From: Bacteroidales bacterium
GTDB lineage: Bacteria; Bacteroidota; Bacteroidia; Bacteroidales; Rikenellaceae
Direction: 5' to 3'
NCBI GenBank assembly: GCA_910575495.1
Contig: CAJTFS010000004.1
Coordinates: 124,001-188,000 of the forward strand
Length of the DNA: 64,000 nt
Positions 54,261 to 64,000 of the stretch are shown here, one piece after another. Position 1 is the stretch's first letter; every line of letters begins with the position of its first letter. A program made the position numbers and the translations under genes. The notes beneath the pieces are model-generated. The model ran no database searches, had not been told where the DNA came from, and worked only from the letters and a program-made list of their open reading frames with translations.

Positions 54261-56348
54261 ATGAAGACAATCATTGCAGAAAAGCCCTCCGTGGCACGTG
54301 AAATCGCCCGCATCGTGGGCGCGACAAAGAGAGAGGAAGGATATTTCGAGGGAGGCGGTTATGCCGTGACATGGGCATTCGGACACCTCGTTCAGCTTGC
54401 CATGCCCGACGGCTACGGCGTGCGCGGATTTGTCCGTGACAACCTCCCGATTATTCCCGACACATTCACGCTCGTCCCCCGTCAGGTCAGGACGGAGAAA
54501 GGTTACAAGCCCGACAGCGGCGTGGTGTCGCAGATAAAAGTCATCAAAAGACTGTTCGACACAAGCGAACATATCATCGTGGCGACCGATGCCGGACGCG
54601 AGGGAGAGCTTATCTTCCGCTACCTCTACCACTATACGGGTTGCACCACTCCTTTCGTGCGCCTGTGGATCAGCTCTCTCACCGACAAAGCTATCCGCGA
54701 GGGACTGCGGAAACTCGAAGACGGCAGCAAATACGACAACCTCTACCTCGCCGCCAAAGCGCGGAGCGAATCCGACTGGCTCGTGGGCATCAACGGCACA
54801 CAGGCGTTATCCATCGCCGCCGGACACGGCACGTATTCCGTGGGGCGGGTGCAGACACCAACGTTGGCTATGGTATGTGAACGCTACTGGGAGAACCGCC
54901 GCTTTACGTCCGAAGCATTCTGGCAGCTCCATATCGCAACGGACGGTTGCGACGGCGAAGTCGTGAAATTCTCATCCTCCGAGAAATGGAAAGAGAAAGA
55001 ACCGGCGATGGAACTATATAATAAGGTAAAGGCGGCAGGTTGCGCCACTGTCACGAAAGCCGAGCGCAAGGAGAAGACGGAGGAAACTCCCTTGCTCTAC
55101 GACCTGACCACGCTCCAGAAAGAAGCCAACGCCAAGCACGGCTTCACGGCGGAACAGACGCTTGAAATCGCGCAGAAACTCTACGAAAAGAAGTTGATAA
55201 CCTATCCGAGAACGGGAAGCCGCTACATCCCCGAAGACGTGTTTGCCGAAATTCCCAAACTGCTCGCTTTCATCGGCACACAGCCCGAATGGAAAGACAA
55301 GGTGCGGGCAAAAGCCGCCCCGACACGCCGCAGCGTGGACGACGGCAAGGTGACAGACCACCATGCCCTGCTCGTCACGGGTGAGAAACCGCTCTTCCTC
55401 TCCAAAGAGGACAATACCATCTATCAGATGATTGCCGGGCGCATGGTCGAGGCATTCTCTGAGAAATGCGTCAAGGATGTGACCACTGTCACGGCGGAAT
55501 GTGCCGGAGTGGAGTTTACCGTAAAAGGCAGCGTCGTGAAGCAAACCGGATGGCGTGCCGTCTATGGCGAGGAAAAAGAGGAAATTACCATCCCCGGCTG
55601 GCAGGAAGGCGACACGCTGACACCGAAAGGCTCGTCCATTACCGAAGGAAAGACCAAACCCAAGCCGCTGCATACCGAAGCCACCCTGCTCTCGGCAATG
55701 GAAACGGCGGGCAAGGAAATTGAGGACGACGCACTGCGGCAGGCGATGAAGGACTGTGGCATCGGTACTCCCGCCACACGCGCCTCCATCATCGAAACGC
55801 TTTTCAAGCGCGGTTACATGGAACGCTGCAAGAAGTCGCTTGTTCCCACCGAAAAAGGACTTGCCCTCAATTCCGTCGTCAAGACGATGCGCATCGCCGA
55901 TGTTGCCATGACGGGCGAATGGGAAAAGGAGCTGGCGCGTATCGAGCGCGGGGAACTGTCCGACGACACCTTCCGCAAGGAGATAGAGGCGTACACACGT
56001 GAGATAACCTCCGAACTGATCTCGTGCGACAAGCTCTTCGGCAGCCGTGACTCCGGCTGCGCGTGTCCCAAGTGTGGCACGGGCAGGATGCGGTTCTACG
56101 GCAAGGTGGTACGCTGCGACAACACGGAGTGCGGACTGCCCGTGTTCCGGCTGAAAGCGGGACGCACCCTGTCCGACGATGAAATCAAAGACCTGCTCAC
56201 CGAAGGGCATACCAAGCTGCTCAAAGGGTTCAAGAGCAAACAGGGCAAGAGTTTCGATGCTGTTGTCGCCTTTGACGGGGAATATAACACGACTTTTGTG
56301 TTCCCGGAGGCTAAAAAGGACAAGAAATTTTCAGGACGGAAGAAATAG
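54261..56348 (+). CDS. exc: Exc, DNA topoisomerase III-like protein
   Basis: 695 residues. The Toprim domain opens the protein (IIAEKPSVAREIARIVGA) and has ATDAGREGELIFRYLY. The type IA active-site Tyr is Y315 in LITYPRTGSRYIPEDV. A single C-terminal zinc-ribbon-like segment has CPKCGTGRMRFYGKVVRC. The protein relaxes DNA by single-strand passage. In CTnDOT Exc assists excision, although its topoisomerase activity is reported not to be essential. It is the last gene of the operon, and an sRNA promoter begins 4 bases after its stop. Confidence 0.92.
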   Translation: MKTIIAEKPSVAREIARIVGATKREEGYFEGGGYAVTWAFGHLVQLAMPDGYGVRGFVRDNLPIIPDTFTLVPRQVRTEKGYKPDSGVVSQIKVIKRLFDTSEHIIVATDAGREGELIFRYLYHYTGCTTPFVRLWISSLTDKAIREGLRKLEDGSKYDNLYLAAKARSESDWLVGINGTQALSIAAGHGTYSVGRVQTPTLAMVCERYWENRRFTSEAFWQLHIATDGCDGEVVKFSSSEKWKEKEPAMELYNKVKAAGCATVTKAERKEKTEETPLLYDLTTLQKEANAKHGFTAEQTLEIAQKLYEKKLITYPRTGSRYIPEDVFAEIPKLLAFIGTQPEWKDKVRAKAAPTRRSVDDGKVTDHHALLVTGEKPLFLSKEDNTIYQMIAGRMVEAFSEKCVKDVTTVTAECAGVEFTVKGSVVKQTGWRAVYGEEKEEITIPGWQEGDTLTPKGSSITEGKTKPKPLHTEATLLSAMETAGKEIEDDALRQAMKDCGIGTPATRASIIETLFKRGYMERCKKSLVPTEKGLALNSVVKTMRIADVAMTGEWEKELARIERGELSDDTFRKEIEAYTREITSELISCDKLFGSRDSGCACPKCGTGRMRFYGKVVRCDNTECGLPVFRLKAGRTLSDDEIKDLLTEGHTKLLKGFKSKQGKSFDAVVAFDGEYNTTFVFPEAKKDKKFSGRKK

Positions 56349-56351
56349 TAT

Positions 56352-56359
56352 TAACTTTG
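56352..56359 (+). promoter_or_regulatory. -7 box of the RteR-like sRNA
   Basis: TAACTTTG fits TAnnTTTG; a TTTTCAG stretch about 30 bases upstream is the -33 region. It lies right after the exc stop and points at a ~90-base unit with a terminator. Confidence 0.65.
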
Positions 56360-56364
56360 CCACT

Positions 56365-56457
56365 TGTTCAGAGTAATGAATTGTTCTTCGATACCGGATT
56401 ACACTCATACTTTGGATTTAGTGGTGGCACTCGGAGGGATACCGAGTGCCTTTTTCT
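56365..56457 (+). ncRNA. rteR: RteR-like small RNA
   Basis: The start is placed about six bases after the -7 box. The end is set by a perfect 9-bp terminator stem (GGCACTCGG 56426-56434 with CCGAGTGCC 56442-56450) and a T run. The ~90-base size and place directly after exc match RteR of CTnDOT, which lowers transfer-operon RNA. Identity is by position, size and signals; the sequence itself was not compared. Confidence 0.72.
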
Positions 56458-56510
56458 TCCTTTTTCCAACCGATTATCCCGTTAATTATCAATCCGCTAA
56501 ATCCAAAGTA

Positions 56511-56963
56511 ATGAACAACAAGAAGAAAAACGAGGGTCAGACCGACTTTTCCTATTACGGTCTGTACCTGCTGGACTATCTCCGCACGAACAAGTTTGAA
56601 CAGGCTGACGACACCGCTTTCATACGGGAACGGGCCGACCGTGCCGCCGAAACGTATGAGAGGGCACGGCTTGAAGGCTATCCCGCCGATGGTGCGCAGG
56701 AACTGGCGATGGACACGCTGCTGCGCGGGCTGCATTATTCCCGTTACGCCATCCTCCGCGAAGTCGTGGAAAACGAGTTTGCCGATGAAGTGCCGGAAGA
56801 GAAGCGTGAAGCCTTTGTCCTGAAACTGCTGCCGCTTGTCGGCAACGTGTTCTCCGTCTATGACCTCTCGGATGACAATTTCGCCCTGTCTTCCGATTAC
56901 GACCTGCTCTACACGGAGCTGACGGGAGCAACCGTCCTTTACTTAGACGAATATGGCGTTTAA
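56511..56963 (+). CDS. DUF1896-family protein
   Basis: 150 residues from the ATG at 56511 ([20 protein letters not shown]). The conserved pattern [20 protein letters not shown], then [20 protein letters not shown] and [15 protein letters not shown], identifies DUF1896, a family found mostly on Bacteroidales conjugative elements. Its role is unknown. The frame is open upstream through the sRNA, but that part is not coding. It overlaps the methylase-helicase gene by 11 bases, indicating coupled translation. Confidence 0.8.
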   Translation: MNNKKKNEGQTDFSYYGLYLLDYLRTNKFEQADDTAFIRERADRAAETYERARLEGYPADGAQELAMDTLLRGLHYSRYAILREVVENEFADEVPEEKREAFVLKLLPLVGNVFSVYDLSDDNFALSSDYDLLYTELTGATVLYLDEYGV

Positions 56964-59900
56964 CCGCAAACAGAAACTGCGGGACAACATCGAGGCGATA
57001 CGGACGGCATTCATCCTTGACAGGGAAAATAGGACAGCGACAACCGAAGAGCGTGCCATACTTCAAAGGTACTGCGGTTTCGGCGGTCTGAAATGTATCC
57101 TCAACCCTGCAAAGGAACTGACGGATGCCGTCCGGTGGGCGAAATCCGACCTCGAACTGTTCGCCCCGACGGTGGAGCTGCACAGGCTTATCCGTGAGAA
57201 CAGCAAGGACGAAACAGAGTACAAGCGGTTTGTGGATTCGCTGAAAGCGTCCGTGCTGACCGCTTTCTACACCCCCAAAGAGATAACCGACACCATCGCG
57301 GACGTGCTGGCAGATTACAGCGTCCGCCCCGCCCGTATGCTCGAACCGTCGGCAGGTGTCGGCGTGTTCGTGGATTCCATGCTGCGGCACAGCCCCAATG
57401 CGGATGTGATGGCTTTCGAGAAGGATCTGCTCACGGGTACAATCTTGAGGCATCTCTATCCCGACCAGAAAATGCGCACCTGCGGTTTTGAGAAAATCGA
57501 AAGACCGTTCAACAATTATTTCGACTTGGCGGTGTCCAACATTCCGTTCGGTGACATTGCCGTGTTCGACGCGGAGTTTCAGCGGAGCGACTCTTTCGGC
57601 AGACGCTCCGCCCAGAAAACCATCCACAACTATTTCTTTCTCAAAGGACTGGATGCCGTGCGTGACGGCGGTATCGTGGCGTTCATCACCTCGCAAGGGG
57701 TATTGAATAGCACCAAGACCTCCGTGCGTAACGAGCTGTTCAGTCAGGCCAATCTGGTATCCGCGATACGCCTGCCCAACAACCTGTTCACGGACAACGC
57801 GGGCACGGAGGTGGGCAGTGACCTGATTGTCCTGCAAAAGAACCTCAGCAAGAAGGAAATGTCGCAGGACGAGCGGCTGATGACCGTGATACAGACGGAC
57901 ACGAAAACCGCCCTGACCGACAACGCCTATTTCATCCACCACCCGGAACGCATCGTGCATACGATGGCGAAACTTGACACAGACCCCTACGGGAAGCCCG
58001 CTATGGTTTATCTGCACGAGGGCAAGGCAGCAGGCATCGCCGGGGATTTGCGCCGTATGCTCGACGAGGATTTCCATTACAGGCTTGCCATGCGCTTGTA
58101 TTCGGGTTCAATCCGGCAGGCAGGAACGGAAGAAAAAGTTGCCGTTCAAAATAAAGTAGAGCGTCCTGCCATAAAATTGGAAACAGTATCCTCGGCGCAG
58201 ACGGTGGAAACTCCGACAGAAAAGCCGCAACCCGCAGATGAAAAGCCGGAGATAGAACCGCGCCCGCAATATTCCGCAGGCGTGCAGCTCACCCTGCTTG
58301 ACCTCTGGGGGATGACGGAAGAGGTCAGCCAACCGAAAACCTCCAAAAAGAAAAAGACGGTGAAAAAGGCAGTTACGGCAAAGTCCACTCCGCCCAAACC
58401 GAAAGTCACGGTTACACCGACAGCTCCAACTGCAAAACCCGCAATGGAGAATAAGGAGGTGAAAGCGGAGAACACCGCCAAGCCTGCCGACCCGGACGAC
58501 ATCTATGCCACACTGGACTGGGATACCAATCCTCCCATCAACGGTTTCTATGAAATGATGATGGGTTTGACGCCGGAGCGTAGGAAAGAACTTCGGGAAC
58601 TGGCAAGGCAGCATAACGAGAAACAAGTGGCGGAAAAGACGGAAGTGAAAGCCGTGCCGGAAACTTCCCGTGAGCAGCCACGACAGGAGGAAACACAGCC
58701 GGAGGCAGTCGCCGCACCTGCCGTTACAGATACCCCATCGGAAGCGGTGGGGACTTTCCTTTTCCCCGACATCGAAGCGGAAAAGCCGAAGGAGGAAGTC
58801 GTGGACCTTTCTCCGCGTGCCTACCACCGCACGCCGGAGATGCACCTGCGCGAAGGGTCGCTGGTGGCTGACCGGGGGCGTCATAACATCGGCTACCTGA
58901 AAGACATCACGCCATACGGGGCGACATTCCAGCCGCTCGACCTGAAAGGATACCAGAAGGAAAAGGCGTTGTTGTATGTGTCGCTGCGTGACGCCTACGA
59001 GCGTCTGTACCGTTATGAATCGCTCCGGCGCGAGGCAAATGTTCCGTGGCGAGAGCATCTGAATACCTGTTACGATGAGTTTGTCATGCGCTACGGCAAC
59101 CTCAACGCCAAGCAGAACGTGAAGTTAGTGATGATGGATGCGGGCGGGCGCGACATCCTTTCGCTGGAACGGATGGAAAACGGAAAGTTCGTCAAGGCGG
59201 ACATCTTCGAGCATCCTGTTTCCTTCGCGGTGGAGAGCCATGCCAACGTAGGCTCTCCCGAAGAAGCCCTGTCTGCGTCGCTCAACAAATATGGTACGGT
59301 CAATCTCGACTATATGCGGGAGATAACCGACAGCACGGCGGAGGATTTGCTCACTGCCCTGCAAGGGCGCATCTACTACAATCCGCTCGTGACCGGTTAC
59401 GAAATCAAAGACCGTTTCATCGCCGGAAATGTCATAGAGAAAGCGGAACGCATAGAGGCATGGATGGGTGACAATCCCGAAAATGAGCGTATGCCGGAGG
59501 TGAAGCAGGCGTTGGAGGCTCTGAAAGATGCCGAGCCGCAGCGCATCGCCTTCGAGGATCTGGACTTCAATTTCGGGGAACGCTGGATTCCGACGGGTGT
59601 CTATGCCGCCTACATGAGCCGGCTGTTCGACACGGAGGTGAAAATCGCCTATTCCGCAAGCATGGACGAGTTTTCGGTGGTGTGCGGCTACCGCACCATG
59701 AAAATCACGGACGAGTTTCTGGTGAAGGGGTATTACCGGAACTATGACGGTATGCACCTCCTAAAACACGCCCTGCACAACACCTGCCCTGACATGATGA
59801 AGTCCATCGGCAAGGACGAGCATGGCAACGACATCAAGATGCGCGACAGCGAGGGAATACAACTCGCCAACGCCAAGATTGACGAGATACGAAACGGCTT

Positions 59901-62769
59901 CTCCGAATGGCTCGAAGAGCAGTCGCCGCAGTTCAAGGAGCGGCTTGTGACGATGTATAACCGCAAGTTCAACTGTTTCGTGCGCCCGCGCTACGACGGC
60001 TCCCATCAGACCTTTCCCGACCTCAACCTGAAAGGGCTGGCAAGCCGGGGTATCAAGAGCGTCTATCCCTCACAGATGGATTGCGTCTGGATGTTGAAAC
60101 AGAACGGCGGCGGAATTTGCGACCACGAGGTGGGAACCGGTAAGACGCTGATAATGTGCATCGCCGCGCATGAGATGAAGCGTCTGAATTTGGCACACAA
60201 GCCGATGATTATCGGGCTGAAAGCCAACGTTGCGGAGATTGCAGCCACCTATCAGGCGGCATATCCCAACGCACGTATTCTGTACGCTTCGGAGAAGGAC
60301 TTTTCGACCGCCAACCGTGTGCGCTTCTTCAATAATATAAAGAACAACGACTACGATTGCGTCATCATGTCGCACGACCAGTTCGGCAAGATACCGCAGT
60401 CGCCGGAATTGCAGCAGCGCATCCTGCAAGCAGAGCTTGACACGGTGGAGGAAAACCTCGAAGTGCTACGGCAGCAGGGAAAGAACGTGTCGCGGGCGAT
60501 GCTGAAAGGATTGGAGAAGCGCAAGCACAACCTTGAAGCGAAGCTGGAGAAGGTGGAACACGCCATAAAGTCACGCACGGACGACGTGGTGGATTTCAAG
60601 CAGATGGGCATCGACCACATCTTCATAGATGAGAGCCACCAGTTCAAGAATCTGACTTTCAACACGCGCCACGACCGTGTGGCGGGATTGGGAAACAGCG
60701 AGGGAAGCCAGAAGGCACTTAACATGCTCTTTGCCATACGCACCATACAGGAGCGCACAGGAAAAGACTTGGGTGCGACCTTCCTCTCCGGCACGACTAT
60801 CAGCAACTCACTGACTGAATTGTACCTGCTGTTCAAGTACCTGCGCCCGAAGGAGCTGGAACGGCAGGACATAAGGTGTTTCGACGCTTGGGCGGCGATA
60901 TTTGCCAAGAAGACGACGGATTTTGAATTTAACGTGACGAACAATGTGGTCCAGAAGGAGCGTTTCCGCTACTTCATCAAAGTGCCGGAGCTTGCCGCCT
61001 TCTATAATGAAATCACGGACTACCGCACGGCGGAGGATGTGGGCGTTGACCGTCCTGCCAAGAACGAGATACTGCACCATATACCGCCCACGCCGGAACA
61101 GGAGGACTTCATACAGAAACTGATGCAGTTCGCCAAGACGGGCGATGCCACCTTGTTGGGCAGGCTGCCGCTTTCGGAAACGGAAGAAAAGGCGAAGATG
61201 CTCATCGCCACGGACTATGCCCGGAAAATGGCACTCGACATGCGCATGATAGACCCGAATTACGAAGATCATCCCGACAACAAAGCGAGTCACTGTGCCA
61301 AGATGATCGCGGAGTATTATCAAAAATACGACGCCCAGAAAGGCACGCAGTTCGTTTTCTCTGATTTGGGGACATACCAGCCGGGCGACGGGTGGAACGT
61401 CTATTCGGAAATCAAGCGCAAACTGACGGAGGACTACGGTATACCGCCAAGCGAGGTGCGCTTCATTCAGGAGTGCAAGACCGACAAGGCGCGGAAGGCG
61501 GTGATAGACGCCATGAACGCCGGGACGGTGCGTGTGCTGTTCGGCTCTACCTCTATGCTCGGAACGGGTGTGAACGCCCAGAAACGGTGTGTGGCTATCC
61601 ATCATCTCGATACGCCGTGGCGACCGTCCGACTTGCAACAGCGTGACGGACGCGGAGTTAGGGCAGGTAATGAGATTGCCAAACATTTCGCCGGGAACAA
61701 CGTGGATGTAATCATCTACGCGGTGGAGAAGTCACTGGACAGCTACAAGTTCAACCTCCTGCACTGCAAGCAGACTTTCATAAGCCAGCTCAAAAGCGGT
61801 GCGATGGGTGCGCGTACCATCGACGAGGGGGCAATGGACGAAAAATCGGGCATGAATTTCTCGGAATACATGGCGTTGCTCTCCGGCAATACCGACCTGT
61901 TGGACAAGGCGAAACTGGAAAAGCGGATCGCATCGCTCGAAGGGGAACGCAAGTCGTTCAACAAGGGCAAGCGTGATTCGGAGTTCAAGCTGGAGTCAAA
62001 GACCGGCGAGTTGCGCAACAACACGGCTTTCATAGATGCCATGACGGAGGACTGGAACCGCTTCCTGTCGGTGGTGCAGACCGACAAGGAGGGCAACCGC
62101 CTTAATATAATAAAGGTGGACGGAGTGGATTCCGCCGATGAGAAGGTCATCGGAAAGCGTTTGCAGGAGATAGCCAAGAATGCCACGACCGGAGGGTTGT
62201 ACACGCAGGTCGGTGAACTTTACGGTTTTCCGATAAAGGTGGTGAGCGAAAGGATACTCAAAGAGGGATTGGAGTTCACCGACAACCGCTTCGTGGTCGA
62301 GGGGAACTACAAGTACACCTACAACAACGGGCATCTGGCGATGGCTGACCCGTTGGCCGCCGCCCGCAACTTCCTCAACGCGATGGAGAGGATACCCTCC
62401 ATCATCGACCAGTACAAGGCGAAGAACGAGGTGCTGGAGATGGAGATACCGCAGTTACAGGAGATAGCGGGTAAGGTGTGGAAGAAGGAGGACGAGCTGA
62501 AGCAGTTGAAGTCCGAACTTGCCGCCCTTGACCGAAAAATTCAGCTGGAGCTTGCGCCACCCACGCCCGAAGTCGCAGAAAAGGAGAATGAAGGGCAACA
62601 GCTCAAGCCGGAAGCGGAAGATGTGAGGAACAGGCAGGCGCAATATCCCGAAAATGCACCGCCGCAGATACGCAGTCCGGCGGATAGTATCGTTGCCAAC
62701 CATGTCATAATCGGGCGTCCGGGACTGTATGCCAAGGAGGAAACCCGGTCCAAAGGATTGAAAATATAA
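56953..62769 (+). CDS. Giant DNA methylase-helicase fusion protein
   Basis: 1938 residues. The N-terminal part is an N6-adenine methylase-like domain: AdoMet motif EPSAGVGVF at about residue 130 and SNIPFGD (NPPF-type motif) at about 195. A Pro/Lys-rich linker (about 395-620) follows. From about 1030 there is an SF2/Snf2-type helicase: [14 protein letters not shown] (Walker A, about 1057), [10 protein letters not shown] (about 1225), [13 protein letters not shown] and [14 protein letters not shown] (motif VI, about 1555). The last ~250 residues are coiled-coil-like. Such proteins are typical of Bacteroidales ICEs. A role in protecting or remodelling transferring DNA is inferred. Confidence 0.88.
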   Translation: MAFNRKQKLRDNIEAIRTAFILDRENRTATTEERAILQRYCGFGGLKCILNPAKELTDAVRWAKSDLELFAPTVELHRLIRENSKDETEYKRFVDSLKASVLTAFYTPKEITDTIADVLADYSVRPARMLEPSAGVGVFVDSMLRHSPNADVMAFEKDLLTGTILRHLYPDQKMRTCGFEKIERPFNNYFDLAVSNIPFGDIAVFDAEFQRSDSFGRRSAQKTIHNYFFLKGLDAVRDGGIVAFITSQGVLNSTKTSVRNELFSQANLVSAIRLPNNLFTDNAGTEVGSDLIVLQKNLSKKEMSQDERLMTVIQTDTKTALTDNAYFIHHPERIVHTMAKLDTDPYGKPAMVYLHEGKAAGIAGDLRRMLDEDFHYRLAMRLYSGSIRQAGTEEKVAVQNKVERPAIKLETVSSAQTVETPTEKPQPADEKPEIEPRPQYSAGVQLTLLDLWGMTEEVSQPKTSKKKKTVKKAVTAKSTPPKPKVTVTPTAPTAKPAMENKEVKAENTAKPADPDDIYATLDWDTNPPINGFYEMMMGLTPERRKELRELARQHNEKQVAEKTEVKAVPETSREQPRQEETQPEAVAAPAVTDTPSEAVGTFLFPDIEAEKPKEEVVDLSPRAYHRTPEMHLREGSLVADRGRHNIGYLKDITPYGATFQPLDLKGYQKEKALLYVSLRDAYERLYRYESLRREANVPWREHLNTCYDEFVMRYGNLNAKQNVKLVMMDAGGRDILSLERMENGKFVKADIFEHPVSFAVESHANVGSPEEALSASLNKYGTVNLDYMREITDSTAEDLLTALQGRIYYNPLVTGYEIKDRFIAGNVIEKAERIEAWMGDNPENERMPEVKQALEALKDAEPQRIAFEDLDFNFGERWIPTGVYAAYMSRLFDTEVKIAYSASMDEFSVVCGYRTMKITDEFLVKGYYRNYDGMHLLKHALHNTCPDMMKSIGKDEHGNDIKMRDSEGIQLANAKIDEIRNGFSEWLEEQSPQFKERLVTMYNRKFNCFVRPRYDGSHQTFPDLNLKGLASRGIKSVYPSQMDCVWMLKQNGGGICDHEVGTGKTLIMCIAAHEMKRLNLAHKPMIIGLKANVAEIAATYQAAYPNARILYASEKDFSTANRVRFFNNIKNNDYDCVIMSHDQFGKIPQSPELQQRILQAELDTVEENLEVLRQQGKNVSRAMLKGLEKRKHNLEAKLEKVEHAIKSRTDDVVDFKQMGIDHIFIDESHQFKNLTFNTRHDRVAGLGNSEGSQKALNMLFAIRTIQERTGKDLGATFLSGTTISNSLTELYLLFKYLRPKELERQDIRCFDAWAAIFAKKTTDFEFNVTNNVVQKERFRYFIKVPELAAFYNEITDYRTAEDVGVDRPAKNEILHHIPPTPEQEDFIQKLMQFAKTGDATLLGRLPLSETEEKAKMLIATDYARKMALDMRMIDPNYEDHPDNKASHCAKMIAEYYQKYDAQKGTQFVFSDLGTYQPGDGWNVYSEIKRKLTEDYGIPPSEVRFIQECKTDKARKAVIDAMNAGTVRVLFGSTSMLGTGVNAQKRCVAIHHLDTPWRPSDLQQRDGRGVRAGNEIAKHFAGNNVDVIIYAVEKSLDSYKFNLLHCKQTFISQLKSGAMGARTIDEGAMDEKSGMNFSEYMALLSGNTDLLDKAKLEKRIASLEGERKSFNKGKRDSEFKLESKTGELRNNTAFIDAMTEDWNRFLSVVQTDKEGNRLNIIKVDGVDSADEKVIGKRLQEIAKNATTGGLYTQVGELYGFPIKVVSERILKEGLEFTDNRFVVEGNYKYTYNNGHLAMADPLAAARNFLNAMERIPSIIDQYKAKNEVLEMEIPQLQEIAGKVWKKEDELKQLKSELAALDRKIQLELAPPTPEVAEKENEGQQLKPEAEDVRNRQAQYPENAPPQIRSPADSIVANHVIIGRPGLYAKEETRSKGLKI

Positions 62770-62793
62770 CCTAAGGAATTTTATCTGAAGTAT

Positions 62794-62895
62794 TAATAAG
62801 GGCTATCCCAAAAGGTCTAAAAGTAAATTTTATCCTTTCTGCAAGTATCTATAGGATGGCAACTGCATTTTTTTCTTTTTGGGCAGCCCTTATTA
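62794..62895. repeat. 102-bp MITE-like inverted-repeat element
   Basis: The left end TAATAAGGGCTATCCCAAAA and the inverted right end TAATAAGGGCTGCCCAAAAA are imperfect ~20-bp terminal inverted repeats. The ~60-base interior has no coding capacity. The ends resemble those of insertion sequences. A target duplication is not clear. The arms could alternatively form a terminator for the helicase gene. The rest of 62896-63240 is AT-rich with no supported gene. Confidence 0.55.
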
Positions 62896-63261
62896 AAATT
62901 TATTCTTATTTTAGGTTATATACATTCATGTCCATTTATGTAAAAAATTCCTGCTGACCTTGTTTATGTCTTGTCAGTCACCATTTGCAAAACCATATTT
63001 GACCCTCAAAGAGGCTGAATTTGATAAGTAACTTGCTACATACTCATAATAAGGAGCTAAATAGAACACGAATGGGAAATACACAAATGCTAAACTAAAG
63101 AAGATATTGGCCAAAATAAACGCTATACCGAGAGAGAAACTTGATTTTTCAACTTCCTAAAACGGTGTTGTTCAAACATTTCTACTTATTTGTACTTGCC
63201 AGTTGAACCTACGCTTCCCTAATAAAATGTCTATGGTAAAAAGTTAAAAAATCCTCCCACT

Positions 63262-63292
63262 TTTGTTAGATATATTTTTTTGTGTAATTTTG
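63262..63292 (+). promoter_or_regulatory. tet(Q) promoter
   Basis: TTTG at 63262-63265, a 19-base spacer and TAATTTTG at 63285-63292. Transcription should begin a few bases before the leader peptide. Confidence 0.75.
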
Positions 63293-63300
63293 TAATCGTT

Positions 63301-63415
63301 ATGCGGCAGTAATAATATACATATTAATACGAGTTAGTAATCCTGTAGTTCTCATATGCTACGAGGAGGTATTAAAAGGTGCGTTTCGACAATGCATCTA
63401 CTGTAGTATATTATT
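63301..63415 (+). promoter_or_regulatory. tet(Q) attenuator leader with 3-residue peptide
   Basis: ATG CGG CAG TAA (63301-63312) encodes Met-Arg-Gln. The next bases AATAATATAC (63311-63320) are exactly complementary to GTATATTATT (63406-63415), just before the tet(Q) start, and the pairing extends to 13 with one G-U. This fits the known translational attenuation of tetQ: ribosomes stalled by tetracycline on the leader would free the start region. Confidence 0.8.
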
Positions 63416-63426
63416 GCTTAATCCAA

Positions 63427-64000
63427 ATGAATATTATAAATTTAGGAATTCTTGCTCACATTGATGCAGGAAAAACTTCCGTAACCGAGAATCTGCTGTT
63501 TGCCAGTGGAGCAACGGAAAAGTGCGGCCGTGTGGATAATGGTGACACCATAACGGACTCTATGGATATAGAGAAACGTAGAGGAATTACTGTCCGGGCT
63601 TCTACGACATCTATTATCTGGAATGGAGTGAAATGCAATATCATTGACACTCCGGGACACATGGATTTTATTGCGGAAGTGGAGCGGACATTCAAAATGC
63701 TTGATGGAGCAGTCCTCATCTTATCCGCAAAGGAAGGCATACAAGCGCAGACAAAGTTGCTGTTCAGTACTTTACAAAAGCTGCAAATCCCGACAATTAT
63801 ATTTATCAATAAGATTGACCGTGCCGGTGTGAATTTGGAGCGTTTGTATATGGATATAAAAACAAATCTGTCGCAAGATGTCCTGTTTATGCAAACTGTT
63901 GTCGATGGATCGGTTTATCCGGTTTGCTCCCAAACATATATAAAGGAAGAATACAAAGAATTTGTATGCAACCATGACGACGATATATTAGAACGATATT
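63427..64000 (+). CDS. tetQ: Tetracycline resistance ribosomal protection protein Tet(Q), 5' part
   Basis: 191 codons are visible and the frame runs off the window. It is an EF-G-like GTPase: [20 protein letters not shown] (P loop), [13 protein letters not shown] (switch I), DTPGHMDF (G3) and [12 protein letters not shown] (G4). The N-terminus [19 protein letters not shown] matches Tet(Q) as I know it. The protein removes tetracycline from the ribosome. In CTnDOT-type elements it heads the tetQ-rteA-rteB operon that triggers excision and transfer, so rteA and rteB are expected next. The DNA is clearly more AT-rich than the rest of the element. Confidence 0.95.

Larger units (their letters stand above)
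49038..64000. mobile_element. CTnDOT/CTnERL-type integrative conjugative element, left part
   Basis: The element begins at the att core (49038-49047) and continues past the right edge. Evidence: IntDOT with its diagnostic residues, the excision operon order xis2c-xis2d-orf3-exc, an RteR-like sRNA just after exc, and tet(Q) with its leader. Base composition drops from the GC-rich chromosome to intermediate values and then to AT-rich DNA at tet(Q). Absence of an ermF region before tet(Q) favours a CTnERL-like form. The tra, mob and rte genes must lie beyond the window. Confidence 0.92.

Noticed and set aside
62794..62895. Complete insertion sequence
   Set aside because: The interval is only about 100 bases with no transposase; described as MITE-like instead.

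Overview
The window is chromosomal DNA of a GC-rich member of the Bacteroidales, most like Alistipes (Rikenellaceae), carrying the left part of an integrated CTnDOT/CTnERL-type conjugative transposon. The phylum is shown by repeated promoters of the form TTTG-N19/20-TAnnTTTG, by genes without strong Shine-Dalgarno sequences, and by typical families (NigD-like lipoprotein, GSCFA, HU-CCDC81/SPOR, DUF2851, two-subunit methylmalonyl-CoA mutase). The genus is an inference from GC content and gene style.

Layout. 1-6.7 kb: an envelope cluster (OmpP1/FadL-like barrel, TPR protein, LptC, CorC/HlyC-type membrane protein, periplasmic peptidyl-prolyl isomerase). 7.2-11.2 kb: mutA-mutB for the succinate/propionate pathway. 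11.5-16.5 kb: tRNA-Arg(CCG), an S24-like regulator, ribE, an orphan histidine kinase, then lgt, an HU-SPOR membrane protein and GtrA with overlapping ends. 16.9-26.6 kb: NigD-like lipoprotein, ruvB, ferredoxin-nitroreductase, malic enzyme, a secreted protein, aroB, typA, a small membrane protein, rpiB. 27.6-36.9 kb: ispE and GSCFA (divergent), an alkaline-phosphatase-like protein that seems to have lost most metal ligands, sufE plus a DUF59 Fe-S factor, DUF2851, a U32 peptidase, a polyprenyl synthase and a ROK kinase. 38.3-48.9 kb: SLBB export protein plus Wzz, secA, dCMP deaminase, an unknown secreted protein, an SDR and an HxlR regulator.

49.04-64 kb is the mobile element. A GTAACTTTGC core (att) lies in the promoter of hxlR. 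It is followed by IntDOT (Ser259 and Tyr381 in the expected places), small HTH genes, the excision operon xis2c-xis2d-orf3-exc, a likely RteR small RNA, DUF1896, a 1938-residue methylase-helicase, and tet(Q) with its attenuator leader. tet(Q) runs off the right edge.

The intergenic DNA is unusually rich. Tandem arrays of ~60-76 bp units, several carrying a -7-like box, sit upstream of mutA, ruvB, the phosphatase-like gene, typA and rpiB. Three longer gene-free blocks (26.6-27.6, 37.0-38.1 and 42.3-43.3 kb) are mosaic copies of one composite element. Each contains an in-frame 3' fragment of a Fibrobacter-major-paralogous (C-type-lectin-like) domain: conserved framework, strongly varied centre. 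These look like variable-region cassettes of the kind diversified by retroelements or gene conversion, and are the best candidate here for an undescribed system.
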